Both the position numbers and the translations under genes were made by a program. Positions 44,340 to 57,505 of a stretch of 64,000 bases of DNA are shown here, one piece after another. A model generated the notes under the pieces. The model was given only the letters and a program-made list of their open reading frames with translations. It was not told where the DNA came from and did no database searches. Source of the stretch: Aselliscus stoliczkanus (Eukaryota > Chordata > Mammalia > Chiroptera > Hipposideridae); NCBI GenBank assembly GCA_033961575.1, contig CM066738.1, positions 66,439,478 through 66,503,477 of the forward strand, read 5' to 3'. Each line of letters starts with the position of its first letter. Position 1 is the first letter of the stretch.

Positions 44340-45545
44340 CCTACTTATCATGTCTGGCTTTATTTCTGGGACTTAAGCAAAATGCCTGGTATGTATGTAT
44401 TATTAGGCTCTGATAAAATAGGATGGCTCCCATTTATTTTTCTTTCTGTTTATAGACGTTGCAGCAACAGCTTATGATATTAACGAAGGGCATATTTCCA
44501 TTGTTTTCAGGTACTTTTAAAGAACTGGAGTAGATGAATTTTAGGCAACATATCGCAGGCAAAACCACTAAGCATGCATTATCTGTAAACTGGGGGCTGA
44601 TTGTTATGGAAATCAATTCCATTGAAAAATCAGAAAAGCTTTAAAATTGAGAGATAATTGGAGGATTATTGTTATAAAATACTGGGTTTTATTTATTTGG
44701 AAATAAGGTGTAGAGAATGAAGGATGTGGAAAATACACTGGCTCTCTTATTTCTGTTTGTTTGTTTTTTTGTTTTCTTTCTTTCTTTTTTTCTTTCTTTC
44801 TTTCTTTCAATAATTAGGCTCAGAATTTAAACAAAGCAAAAGTGAACACTAGCTGCAATAGTGGGTTTCTCTGTCCTTTCTTTACCATAGGTAAATCTGT
44901 CTATCTCAGCTGCAATGGTTGAGTCATCGTATGAGCTTCCTATATAGCTACTTTGTAGATGAATAGTCAGTAATTTCCAGTTTCCGGAAATAATATATAC
45001 AATAAAAACCAGGTAATGTATTTTTTTTTCTCTTCAACATCCCCTCTTTCCACCTTTCAAAAACATCCCTGTACATGTAAAAACGATAACTGTTCCTGCT
45101 GTAATACCATGGGCTCAAGGCACTCGATCTGTGTTTTCATTCAGAAGTGACTCTCCAGGTGAGCTAAAATCCAAATATTTGCACACACACTTGAAGAATA
45201 TTGATGGAGAAATTTAAACAAGTATATAAGAGTATGTAGGCCTTAAATTATAGCTTATCTCATTCAAGAATTTTAAAACCCAAGGGCCAGTTACGTTTAC
45301 TTTTAAATGTTCTTATGTTTCAGTTTTCCCCCAGATAATGCCTTTGTGGTCCCAGTTTCTCATTTCCCCCTCAATTTACTCTATGGTTTTTTTTTATAGT
45401 GAATCTCAACTTTAGGATGCTTTACCAGCATGAACACATGTCAGAATTTCTGACTACCTCTCCTTTTTCAGAAATAGAATTTTAATTTGGAGATTAAACA
45501 GTACCTCTTGATGAACACTTTGTACATCTAGTCCTTTTGGTACTT
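44340..45545. other. Unassigned DNA with a (TTTC)n array
   Basis: No gene. A (TTTC)n microsatellite is at about 44771-44808. The rest is AT-rich and unassigned. Confidence 0.5.
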
Positions 45546-45574
45546 TTTTCCAGATGTACATCATAGTGATTCAA

Positions 45575-45653
45575 TATTTATATACTCATATATAAATATT
45601 TATATATTAATTATATAAATAATTAAAAATATTTATATACGAGTATATAAATA
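45575..45653. repeat. AT-rich near-perfect inverted repeat
   Basis: Two 27-bp arms, 45575-45601 and 45627-45653, are reverse complements at 26 of 27 positions, around a 25-bp AT-rich spacer. The arm centres read tatactcatata and tatacgagtata. A cruciform or hairpin is possible. It lies at the 3' edge of the L1 derivative that follows. Confidence 0.85.
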
Positions 45654-46160
45654 TACTTTTATTTTCAATTTAAAGTTTCAATTACAGTTGACATTCAATG
45701 TTGTATTAGTTTCAGGTGTACAGCATAGTGGTTAGACATTTATATAACTTACAAAGTAATTCCCTAAATAAGTCTTGCACCAACCTGACATCATGTATAG
45801 TTATTACAATACTTTTTACTCTGTTCCCTAAACTGTGTTTTACAACCCTATAACTATTTTGTAACAGCCAATTTGTACTTCTTAATACCTTTACCAGCAC
45901 CCCAACTGTCTTCCTATCCAGCAAACATCAGTTTGTTCTCTGTATCTACGAGTTTGCTCTTGACTTGCTTGTTCATTTGTTTTGTTTTTTATATTCCACA
46001 TATAAGTGCAATCATATGGTGTTTGTCTTTGTATGACTTATTTCATTAAGCACAATACCCTCTAGGTATATCCATGTAGGTGCAAATGGTAAGACTTCAT
46101 TCTTTTTCATGGTCAAGTGCTATTCCATTGTATATATGTACCACTTATTTATCCATTCAT

Positions 46161-46317
46161 AATTTTTTTTCATTTTCTTTTTTTTAGCTGAGCCATCCTG
46201 CCACCTGTTGGCAGCTCAGTGCAGCTCAGCTTGGGCTGGGCATCGAACTGCTGTTGCCTAGAGCTCAGCTTGCACTCTTGAGCAAGCTCTTAACCAACAG
46301 AGCCACTTGGCTGGCCC
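46161..46317 (-). repeat. tRNA-derived SINE nested in L1
   Basis: Same subfamily as 38323-38471: minus-strand head ggccagccaagtggctctgt and a T-run at the low side. Target duplication tccattcat at 46152-46160 and 46318-46326. Confidence 0.9.
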
Positions 46318-46898
46318 TCCATTCATCTTTTGATTGGAGCATTTAAACCATTTACATTTAAAGTAATTATTGATAGGTATGTAGTTATTGCCATTTTATG
46401 AATCGTTTTCTGATGGTTTTTGTAGTTCTCTGTTTCTTTCTTATTCTCTTCTCTTATATGTTGTTGATTCACTGTAGTGTTGTGTTTCTATTCCTTTCTT
46501 TTTATTTCTTGTATATCTCTTGTATATTTTTGGTTTATGGTTACCATGTGCTTCATATAGACCAAGCTATATTTATAGCAGTCTATTTTAAGTTGATTCT
46601 CGTTTAAGTTTTAACACATTCTGTAATCACTACCAATTTTACTCAGGCTTCCCATGTTTATGTTTTTGTCATTTTTTACTTTGTGTGTATGTGTGTTTGT
46701 ATGTATCCCTTAATTTCCTGTTGTAATTACACATGATTATCCTACTTTTGCCTATTAACCTTTGTACTAGCTTTAGTATTGGTTGATCCACTGCTTTTAT
46801 TATGTATTTGCCTTCATGAAAAATTTTTTCTTTGCAATATTTTCTCACTAATATTTTTAATATATTTTTCTTCTTAAAGAAGTCTCATTAAAATCTCT

Positions 46899-48100
46899 TT
46901 TTTGCTTTTATAACTGAGATTTTATTGGTTGTTCTGAAGATAAGTACTCAGATATTTAAATTTGTACACAATTCGTAATGTACTTTCCAAAAACCTAAAA
47001 AGTCATGTTGTGATTCTTTTTTACAGTTATTCCAGTGACTTTCCAGCTTAAAATTTGGAGGTTAATTTTTCTTAATAGAATATCAAGTACCAATATCTGC
47101 AAATGTTGATATGCTGTTACATCAAAGACCCATTAATTCACAATTTAATATCATATACACTACATACTCAAAATTTCAATCTTTCACAGCATATTAATAG
47201 GATTACTAGAAAAACTATACTATCATGACTAAAGATGATACAGAGTGCACAAAATCCTGATGAGGAGAGCCAAAATCAAGGAGTGGTTTTGTTTAAGAAA
47301 CAATTCTACCAAAAACATGAGACTAGAAGTAATTTAAAACGTTCAAGACATATTAAATGGACAACTGACTCCAAATTGCCATTTAGTATGCTTTGTATTA
47401 TAGGATATTAAAACTATCCCTATCTATGGAATGTTAAGCTGACACCCAAGACAATCAAATCCTCCTGTATTCAATATCCCACTATTTTCTGGTTGCATTA
47501 AGAAACAAACAACCAGCAAATGATTTCACCTTTTTTAAAAAGAGGAGTTACACTTACAAAATATCATGAAGGTGGGATTCTCTCCTTCTTAAATATGTTT
47601 CTAGAGCTGCTAACAAACTTGCATTTACAAAATAGTTGATAAAAGTATTCCTCTGGATTGTACAAGAAGGCAAGAATCACTGATAAGACATGATATGATA
47701 TTAATCAGACTGGGCTTCTATCTCTCTTGCTTCATCAGAGGCTGGACTCTCCTCGTTTTTAGCTTCTCTGTTTTCTGCAGGTAAATCTTTAGTTTCTTGG
47801 CCACTTCAGCCTGTTTTTCCCTTTGTTCCCCTCTTCCCTTCTGTTTGCACGTTTTTATCTGTAGATTTATCCTTTTCTGTTGCTTTTCTTTTTTTGCGGG
47901 GGGGCTTCATTTCCACTTTTGCAGGAGTAGGTTTAGCTGACAACCTGGTCAACTCCTCTTGGGCTCCTCCTTCACTGCCCCATTGGAGGAGCTAACCTTC
48001 CTTTTGGGAGTTGTGGGGACATGGTAAGTGTTCATGGAGAGCCTTCCAGAAGCTGGGCTGCTTGGCAGCTGCTACTCCTCTTGCCACCTGAGCTTCTGGG
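46899..48100 (-). pseudogene. HMGN1: HMGN1 processed pseudogene
   Basis: HMGN1 is a small nucleosome-binding protein of about 100 residues. On the minus strand the segment from about 48011 to 47701 reads, across frames, PKRKVSS, the EEPKRRS-to-RLSAKP region, KDKSTDKNVQTEGKR, KTKDLPAENREAK and the acidic tail ESPASDEA, ending at a stop at 47703-47701, followed by a long 3'UTR and an AATAAAATCTC signal near 46920. The start codon is mutated, a base is missing within the nucleosome-binding region (RRSARLSA in the family), and further indels follow. Target duplication ttaaaatctct (46888-46898) and ttaacatctct (48101-48111) within L1 ORF1. It is intron-less and dead. Confidence 0.85.
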
Positions 48101-48976
48101 TTAACATCTCTTGTAATATTGGTTTGGTAGTCATGAACTCATTCAGTTTTCTCTTGTTTGGGAAGGTCTTCATCTCTCCTTCTATTCTAAATGATAGGCT
48201 TGCTGGATAGAGAATCTTGGTTGCAGGTCCTTTCTTTTCATTACTTTGAGTATTTCTTGCCACTCCTGTCTGACCTTCAAAGTTTCTGTTGAGAAATCAG
48301 CTGACAGTCTTAAAGGAGCTCCTCTGTAGGTAACAAAGTGCTTTTCTCTTGCTGCTTTTAAGATTCTTTCTTTGTCTTTAACTTTTGGCATTTTAATTAT
48401 GATGTGTCTTGGTGTGAGCCTCTTTGTGTTCATCTTGTTTTGGACTCTCTGCACTCTCTGAGCTTGTATGTCTATTTCCTTCACCAGGTTAGGGAAGTTT
48501 TCCATCATTATTTCTTCAAATAGGTTTTCAATTCCTTGTTCTTTTGCTCCTCCTTCTGGTACCTCTAAGATGTGAATTTTGTTACACTAGATGTTGTCTC
48601 AGAGGTCCCTTAAACTATCATTAAAATATTTTTTATTTTTGCTATTCCAATTGGGTGTTTTCTGCTACCTTGTCTTTTAATCCTCTGCTTCCTTTAATCT
48701 GCAATTGATTCCATATATTCATTTCATTTATTGTATTCTTCATTTCTGATTAGTTCCTTTTATGTTTTCTATCTCCTTTTTAATAATTCTATCTCTTTGT
48801 TGATGTGCTCACTGAGATCATCTATTCTGCCCCTAAGTTCATTTAGCATCTTAATAACCAGTGTTTTGAACTCCACATCTGGTAGATTTCTTGCCTCCAC
48901 TTTGTTTAGTTCTTTTCCTGAAGTTTTGTCCTGTTCTTTCATTTGGGAAATGTTTCTTTGTCTCCCAATTTTGGCT
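48101..48976 (-). pseudogene. L1 ORF1 pseudogene (older copy)
   Basis: Blocks of ORF1 are visible: ENFPNLVKEIDIQAQRVQRV, TPRHIIIKMPKVKDKERIL and LSADFSTETLKVRQEWQEIL in 48182-48508, and the C-terminal end in another frame (48111-48263). The initiator position near 48976 reads ATT rather than ATG. Frameshifts separate the blocks. The terminal codons lie beyond the HMGN1 insertion. Confidence 0.8.
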
Positions 48977-50394
48977 GCTTCTCTGTATTTGTTTCTGTGT
49001 ATTAGACTATGTCTCCTGGTCTTGGCAGAGTGCTCTTATGTAGTAGGTGTTCTGTAGGGCCCAGTGGCACAGTCTCCCTGTTCACCTGAGCTGGGTGCTT
49101 CAGGGGTGTCCCTTGTGTGTGCCCTCCTGTTGTAGCTGAACATTGATTGCTGTTGGCACATCAGTGAGTGAGATTGACCCTCAGGCTGACTAGCTGTGAG
49201 GAATGGCCATAATTTCAGCAGACCAGTTGTTGTATATGGGCTGACCTATGGAGCAGGATTTGCTTTAGACAGGTCAGATGCTTGCCAAGTCCACCCTTTG
49301 GGTGTATCACTTGTGGTGCTAATTGGGTGCTGCTCTGCTGTCTTCTGAAGCCAGCCTCTGAGGATATTGATTCTGGGGTTTCTTGGGAGGAATTCTGGTG
49401 AATGCCAAGTCCAGCTGCTACCTGTGTCTGGATGGGGGCCACCTGATAGTTGCTACAAAGTGGTCTTTTGTTGATAACTGCCTGTGCTGGGCTGGGAGGT
49501 ACCTGAGAATGGTTATGCTATGAACCAAAGCCAGCTGCCTTAGCAAGAGACATAGGGCATACTGAGACCAGCTGCTATTTTTTGGGGGGCGGGGTTTGTT
49601 GACCTTTGAAAGATTTTAGGAAAGTCACAGTGCAGGCCCAGGCTGGCTTCTTGTGTGGGTTAGCCTCCAAAAGAGGTGAAGGTTAGGTGCATGAATTGGG
49701 GTTGGTGGGGTTTCAGAGAATTATCAGGGTGGGGTAGAGTAGTGTTAGCTGATTGATAGAGACTCAGACTTGGTGCCCACCTGCATCTGCTGTCTGAATG
49801 GAAGGAGGGCTCAAGAAATGAACAGTGTTGTTCCCCAGCACCAGAGAGAGCTGCCTGTCCAGCCTTTGCCCTACAGCCAGATAATTCAGTTCTTCCGCAA
49901 TAGTCCCTGGCACCTTTTGAGCTGCTGTCCTTTCATTGGAGCTTAAGGTGAGTGTTCGTAAGTGAGGGCTCTGTGAGCAGGTCTTTTAGGAGAATGCCTG
50001 AAACACTAGCAGTCCTTTGTCTCACCCAGACTGAGTCCAGGCTGATTTTCACAGCCATTGTTGTGGGACTCCTCTCGCCTGCGCTGGTGCTCTGGGCTGA
50101 GGAACCTCATGTGGGTCTGGGACTCTGTGCTCCTCAGGGAGGACCTCTGCAGCTAAGATATCCCTCAGAATTCTTAACCAACACATGTGGATGCAGGACC
50201 AGCCCATTTTTCATCTTCACTCCTCCTAGTAGTCTTGAGATGGCTTCTTCTTTCTTTAGTTTATAGGAGTTCTGTTAGCTTAGTAGTCTTCAGGTGATTC
50301 TCAAGAATGGTTGTTCTTGAGTGGCAGTGTAGTTGTACTTTTGATGAAGTCATGTGAAGGGGTGAGCACTCCACCATCTTGACCAGAAGTTTTC

Positions 50395-52045
50395 TTCTTG
50401 TCCTTTGGAGAGCTGTACTTTGGGAAGTGGATTCAGAATGCATCATTTCTTTAAGGGAGTTCTGTTTGGAACTAAGAGTTAATGAATAAGAGGGGTGACC
50501 AACTTTGAGGGAAGTAATTTGAGTTGTTATTTCATGTGAGGATTATTATAGTGATTTTTTTCATTTGTGCCTTTCAAGGCTTAAAACAATAAACATTTTA
50601 AAGCATCTTTACAGAAAATAAAACTATGGAACTCCCCACTACATCTGAGAGCTGATATGGCATTTTATAAATAGGTATATGATGTCTAAACTACTTTAAA
50701 TATAAACTTAAAGAATCTCAGCTTTTATGGTGGCTGTATATGATCTAGAATTAGAATTATGAATAATGCATTGAGTTTTGTTTTTCTTGGTGATTGCCTA
50801 CTTTGTTAGGCAGGGAGGAATTTCCACTGCAGTGTTCCAGGTTTGAACTGTCCAGTTTCTTTTTGTAGCAGCTGCTCCCAGAATTACATGCGCTCATTGA
50901 GAATATTCATATAAAATAGATATCCTCATTTCCTATGATTCATAGAGATACAGTCTCAGGATTTTCTCCAAGTATTAGCTCATCAAGTGTAATTTAATAT
51001 GTATTATCACCTGGATTTCCTGTTTTAGGCAAAGTTTGTCAAATAACAAATCCTTGTATCCTTGATACATTTGAACAAAGAAAATATTTTAATCATCATC
51101 TGGAGATGAACATGAATTTTCATAAAAATAAGATGAAACATGCAGGAGGGCTGGGTCAACTATATGTATTACCCAAACATAAGTTGTATAATGTTTTAGC
51201 TTTTCGTGTTCCATAAGAACCCTGTGTTGTCCTAACTCTCAATTAGGTTCAGGGCAAGGGTTTGTTTCAAGGGCTGTGTAAGAAGAGACAAGATTTTGGA
51301 ACTACAAGGTAAAGTCAGGTGCTAGACGACATTAAGGATGGCTTATGGCATAGTGATTTATATTTTTCCCTCCTAGGTGGCTGAAAAGGCTCCAGAATCT
51401 GGACCAGTGCTAGGCCACAGGTAGAATTAGATAGTTCCTGCCATGGAGGTTGAAGAAAGACAGCAGGAAAGAAAGCTGGTGGTGATAGTTGTTGGGATTT
51501 GGAGTGGTGATGATGGTGCTGAATAAATAAATGGCTTATTTCCCCTCTTACCCCAGCCCAAATTTGGATCAAGATGCAGGAATCAAGTACATGTATATGG
51601 AAGCATGAGATTTATTACTGACTACACTTGGGTTATAGAAAGTGGCTTGTATCTGCAAACAAATGAGATTGTTAATACTTCCCTGCATTAAATTTTAGAT
51701 GGATTGGATAAAGAAAGTGAGGGGGAAAGAAGAAGAAAGAATAAATCCTAGGTATCAGGCTCAAGCAGTTGGATAGATGCTGGTGGTGTATTAAGATGCT
51801 AGAAGAAGTGGGTTTTGGGGACCATGGGAAAAATCCAGAATTCTGCTTTGGTTATGTTAATTTTAAGATGGCCATAGGAACTCTATGTGAAAATGTCAAG
51901 AAGAACATTTGTCTTTGATTTGGCAACTTGTGTTAGTTCTTTAAGGTCAGGTAATTCACAAAGTTCTCTCTACATATACCAAAGTATCATTCTCTCCACA
52001 TATACCAAAGTATCTTCTTTTTACCTAAAAAAATTGTCTTAACAA
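50395..52045. other. Unassigned DNA
   Basis: No gene, RNA gene or nameable repeat. Confidence 0.4.
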
Positions 52046-52047
52046 TT

Positions 52048-52525
52048 TTAATTTTTGAAATTTATTGGGGTGATAATGGTTAGTAAAATTACCTAGGTTT
52101 CAAGTATACAATTTTATGATACATCATCTATATATCACATTGAGTGCTCACCACCCAGAGTCAGTTCTCCTTCCATCACCATGTATTTGATCCTGTTTAC
52201 CTTCTCCTACCATCCTCCCTCCCCTCTTACCCTCTGGTAACAAATAAACTGTTGTCTGTGTCTATGACAATGAGTTTTTGTCTATGAGTTTTTGTCTATG
52301 AGTTTTTGTTTCTTTGTTTGTTTGTCTTGTTCCTTTGTTGCTTTCAGTTTTATATCCCACATATGAGTGAAGTGGTACAGTTCTTGACTTTTCCTGTCTG
52401 ACTTACTAGGTTGGCATGATAATCTCAAGATCCATGCATGTTGTTGCAAAAGGCAGTATTTCATCTTTTATGGCAGAGTAGTATTCCATTGTGTACATAT
52501 TCCACATCTTCTTTATACAAAATAT
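52048..52525 (-). repeat. L1 3' end fragment
   Basis: The series aatttattggggtgataatg, tacatcatctatatatcaca, catgtatttgatcctgttta and agtagtattccattgtgtac is the reverse complement of an L1 3'UTR and the end of ORF2. A short tandem duplication, gagtttttgtctat repeated three times, sits at about 52272-52312. Confidence 0.75.
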
Positions 52526-52529
52526 CTTT

Positions 52530-54230
52530 TAATTAGCCATGCTAGTCACTATTGGAAAGCACAGAAAGCAAGTAGTGGTTTAGGCATTAGGAGATGGTGT
52601 AATAAAACAATAGAAAGGAGTACTTGTTTTTCATTCTTACTTCTCAGGTAGTTCCTTCCATCTTCAAGGGATCATTCCTGGAATTGTAAATGAAGAAAAA
52701 GGAAATAAGAATATATAACATTTCTCTTATTTGTTAAGTATACATCTGTAGTCACAAATGTATCAGGCTTGCTCCATGAAATCTGTGTATTTAAACAATT
52801 CTGCTCTATACAACAATTTGTCAAATGTTTGATTACTAATTACTATTTGCAAGATATTGAACTAAACATATTATCCTTAAGAGCATTCAGACTTTAGTCA
52901 GATGTTTAAATAAAATGTGAAGAATAAGAAGAGAGAGAAAAATTATGCATCAGCTACGAATGAAGTGTTCTTGATATACCTTACTAGAGCTAGGAAAGAT
53001 GCTTGCCCCAAGAGGGACTGGATGCTCTGTTACCCTCCCCTCCATGTTGTGCTGCCTATTTTATAGGCAAAAGGCAGGAAAGGCTAGTTGAAGAGCAAAA
53101 AGGAAAGGACATTTCTTTAGCAAGAAGAAGAGATTCTGAGACATTTTAGTGTCAGAATGATGACTGAATTAGAGAGAGATAAGCAATTCAAATGCTCTCC
53201 CTCAAAAATATCACTCAGAAAGGAAATTCAAGACAAATAGTATCACTTAGAATCAAGACTACACCAATCATCAGAGACAGGGCATGTTGATCCCAAAGTG
53301 CCAAATACAATTTCAGCTACAAGAAAGCTCTATCATCTGCCAGCTGAGCCAATGACTTGGCTAAAATGTGGAAAAGAGTAAAGAATTGAAATGAAATCTC
53401 TAGCAGGAAGAAAAAAAAAAGGTTTGCAAAACAAAAGCTGAAGTTAAATCAAGCAATAACATCTTAGACTAGCAGTTTTTCCCTTAATTGCTTCTGACTT
53501 TGGCATAACATAAAATAGCATCTTGCATTTTATACTGACTTGTTAAATAGCTATTTTCAGGGTAGAATAAGAAAGTTAAAAAAGGTTGAAAATATAGGAA
53601 AGTGTTGTAAAGTTGTATTACTTGCTTCTGCACAGCATTAATACATGACATTTAATCTCTATACTGGTTCAGTATCACCATAGGTCATTTATATTGGTCT
53701 TTATCAATGATACCTGTCCTAGGTTGAAAACTATATGTCAGGCATTTTTGCCTACTGCCAAATTGTGAAGCAGATACAGTTTTTGTTGTTGCCCTTTCTT
53801 CTTCACCTTCTTTTGGGCACCAAGTGCCTCATTCATTCATTTATTTATTCAGTCATAAAACTTGTATTGATTATAGCTATGTGCAAGACACTGTGTTCAT
53901 TCTTAAGGGGGTTGCAAACTGAGTGAGGTAAATGGTATGATAGATATATACAGCATGTGCAGGAAGGAGGAAGAAATCAGCTTGCCTATGAGTCTCACAA
54001 AATTGGTTTTCATCTGCACTTTGATGTAATTCCATTTACATCTCCTGATAACTGATAGAAAAATTGTCTAACAAAATGAGACAAATACAAAATGTTGGGG
54101 ATGCTGCTAATTGTCTTTCTCATTGTACTATTTATGAGGATCCCAAGAAGATGTCCCCATCAGCATTTAATTTCAAGAACAGTTATACTTCTCCCTCCCA
54201 AAACTGTAAAATTGTATCATATGGATAATA
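52530..54230. other. Unassigned DNA
   Basis: No gene or nameable repeat. Confidence 0.4.
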
Positions 54231-56953
54231 CAAATACTGTATCTGACAATGCTTCCATTTCTATTTAGTGAAAATCAAGCATAACATATATGTAATTTGC
54301 GTATCTGTCTGCATATCTATCATCAATGTATCCTCTCTCTATGCCTACATTAGTCTTGACTCACTGAATACCTTAACATGTTTGTCTGTCTTTTATTTTC
54401 ACTTAAAGTATAGTATATATGTAGAAAGGTACCAAATGACAAGAACAAAGCTCAATGAATTTTCACAGAGTGATTTTACACTGTGTAACCACATCCATAT
54501 CAGGAAGTAGACTATTACCAGAACAGCAGAAACCTCTCTTGTTCTTCCTCACAATCACTACCTGCCTCCTTCTCAAAGTGTCAACTATGATATCTTGATT
54601 TCTATTACAGTAGATTATATTCACCTGTTTTTAAACTTTATATAAATGAAATGATACAGCACATGCTTATTTTGTGTCTGCTTCTTTCATTCTTTCATGT
54701 CTGTGAGAGCCATCCAGGTTGTTGTATATGGTGATAGTTGGTTCCTTTTCTTTGCTATATAGTATTCCTTATACTGTTGATAGATATTAGAGTTGTTTTC
54801 ATTTTGGGGCTTTTTGAATAGTGCCTCAATGAACATACTTATACATGTCTTTTGGTGAATATGCATACACTTTTCTGTTGAGTAATCTGAGGAGCAAACC
54901 TGCAGGATCATAGGTTAGATCCTGTAAAAATTTTACAGGGTTTCAACATCAATTTATACTCTCATATTAGTGTATTCCATCTACTCCATGTACTCACCAA
55001 CATTTAGTATTGTCTATTTTTTCATTTTAATAATTCTGATGGATAGAGATTGGTATCTAACTGTTATGAATTTGCATTCAGCTGATGTAAAATGATGTTG
55101 TGCCTTTTTTCACATGCTTATTTTATATATGAGAGAGCAAGAGAGAGAGTTTGTGTTGCCCGTATTCCCTGTTAATGGATTACGCATTTAAAGTTGAGTG
55201 TTTTGCCTTTTTCTTATTGATTTGTAGGAGTTATTTTCATTTTGTGTATATGAAACCATTGTCCAGTATATGTATTGACAATAGCTTCTCTTACTCTGTG
55301 GCTTGCCTTTTCATTTTTAAAATGATGCCTTTTTATGACCAGGTGTTTCTAATTTTATAAATTCCAATTTCCCAACCTTATATAAGTCCTGATTTAAAAA
55401 TCTTTGCCTATCCCAAGGTTGTGAAGATATTTTACTGTGGTTGGTGTAGGTCCTTTATATTTAAACCTGTCAAGTTTATGTGTACAGTCCATCTGATATT
55501 GATTTTTGTATATGGTGGAAGTAGGGATCAACATTCATTTTTTTATACATATGTATGTCTGATTAACCCAGTACTATTCATTAGTCACTTTTTCCTCAAT
55601 ACATAGTCCTGGCACTTTTGTCAGCATTTGTCACTGAATATGTATGGATGGATCTGTTTATGGAACCTTTCTTATTCCACTGATTTATTGATATAGCCTT
55701 CTGCCAATACCATCTGTCTTATTTACTGTAGCTTTTGATATCTGGTAGTGTAAGTACTCAAAATGTATTCTTATTCTGTAAGATTGTCATGAGTATTGGA
55801 TGGGTGGGTGTCATGAGTGGGATTTTCATTTCCATATAAATTTAGAATCAACTTGTCAATTTCCACAAAAATTGGGATTGAATTGAATCTATGGATCAAT
55901 TTAGAAGAAAAAAATGATATCTTTATAATATTGTCTTCCAACCAATAACCATGGTTAATTCTATCTATTTTTCTCAACAGCAGTTGAAGTGTTCTGTGTA
56001 GAGATTTTCCATATCTTGTATTTAATTTACTGTTAGGTATGTAAGATTTTTGATGCTATTAAAAAAGTTTTTTAAAAAATATTTCATTAACTAATTGTTT
56101 GTTTCAGACATGGAAACAAAGTTTATTTTGATATAAACTTTGACCAAGGAATGTTGGTAAGTTTGCTTTTTAGTTCTAATAAATTTAGTTCCAATAGTTT
56201 GTGGATTACTTTAGTTTTCAATATATAGCATAATATTGCCCATGAATAATGGCAGATTAGTTTCTTACTATCTAATATTTTTCTTGTCTTTTTACATTGG
56301 CAATCATTTCCGAAAAGATGAATATAAATTGCAATATCTATACTTGTATTGTTCTCAATCAGTGGAAAGCTTTCAGTAGTGTAACATTAAGTATACATAT
56401 GATGTTTGTCATTGGTGTTTTTGTAGTTAAGCTTTATTCAATTTATGAAATTGCCTTCTATTCCTAAAGTGCTAATCATATTTTTGCTTTTTAAGTTTTC
56501 AACAGATGTTGAATTTTATCAAGTGTTTTCTTCAATTTTTGATGATCATCATACAATTTTTCAACATTAAAAATATAATTAATAATCCAACTTGGTTGTG
56601 ATTGTTGAATTTGGCTTGCCAATATTTAGTTTAAGATTTTACATATATATTTGCAAGAGAGATAGCCCTCTAAATTTTCTTGACAGGTTTTATATCAAGT
56701 TTATGCTGACCTCATAAAATAAGTGGGAAGTGTTTTGCTTTTTTTTAAAATTTCTGATAGATTTTATGTAAGTTTGATATTATTTATGCCTTGAAAAAAT
56801 TTTCTGGTGAAGCTTAAATTTTTCATTGTGTGAAGGTTTTCATTACAAATAAAGTTTCTTTATTAGGTATGAAGTTATTCAAATTTTCTACCTTTTCTTG
56901 TATTAAGTGGTGTTTTTTAGGAATTTGTCTATTATATATAGAATTTTACATAT

Positions 56954-57297
56954 TGTCTTAATCTGTTCAGACTGCTAACAAAATACCACAGAATATGTAT
57001 CTTATAAACAAAAAAATTATTTTTTACCAGTCTGGAGGCTGGAAGTTTGAGATCAGGGTGCCAGCACAATTGAGTGATGGCCCTCTTCTGATCCAGAGAC
57101 TTCTTGTATTCTCACATAGCAGAGAAGCAAGGGATTTCTGTGGAATCCCTTTAACAAGACACTAATCCTATTCATGAGGGCTCCACCTCCATGACCTAAT
57201 CACCTCCCTATGGCCCCATTTCTGAATACCATCATTTTCAGGTGTTAGGATTTAATATATAAATTTGGAGGGGGATACAAACATTCAGACCATAGCA
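56954..57297 (-). repeat. MaLR (MST/MLT1A-like) LTR with perfect 5-bp target duplication
   Basis: Read on the minus strand it begins tgctatggtctgaatgtttg and ends cagattaagaca. The flanks catat at 56949-56953 and 57298-57302 are identical. It inserted in the older L1M. No internal MaLR sequence remains, so it is a solo LTR. Confidence 0.87.
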
Positions 57298-57302
57298 CAT
57301 AT

Positions 57303-57505
57303 GCGGCTCTTTGGGTACATACATGTGGCTCTGAAGTAAAATTGAAAATGAAAATAAAACTATCATAGTTTCATTTATAAAAATTTTAGAAGATATTATT
57401 CATGTAATGGTGATTTCATTTGTTTTATGGCTCTTGAATAATTTTTAAATTGTTGAGGGACAGGATTGGCTTTTCCATCTCAAAAGTTTGCCGACCCCTG
57501 TTCTG
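57303..57505. repeat. Possible hAT-type DNA transposon fragment
   Basis: The right end reads aaagtttgccgacccctg, like the termini of some mammalian hAT elements, and two tggctct motifs lie inside. The left end is not identified. Confidence 0.35.

Larger units (their letters stand above)
45660..50390 (-). mobile_element. Older internally deleted L1, interrupted twice
   Basis: Minus-strand L1 derivative. From the 5' end (50390): a 1.4-kb 5'UTR whose first bases are cttctggtcaagatggtgg (complement; YY1-like CAAGATGG at 50374-50381), ORF1 remnant (about 48976-48101 plus its tail beyond the HMGN1 insert), endonuclease-region remnant (46330-46890), then the end of ORF2 and the 3'UTR (46150-45660). 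The reverse transcriptase is missing; the junction is near 46327. A possible target duplication (ctagtccttttgg at 45526 onwards, cttgtcctttgg at 50397 onwards) is weak. A SINE (46161-46317) and an HMGN1 retrocopy (46899-48100) are nested in it. Confidence 0.75.

Noticed and set aside
48020..48035. A splice donor (ggtaagt) near the HMGN1 copy
   Set aside because: It lies on the strand opposite the retrocopy and no exon can be paired with it.
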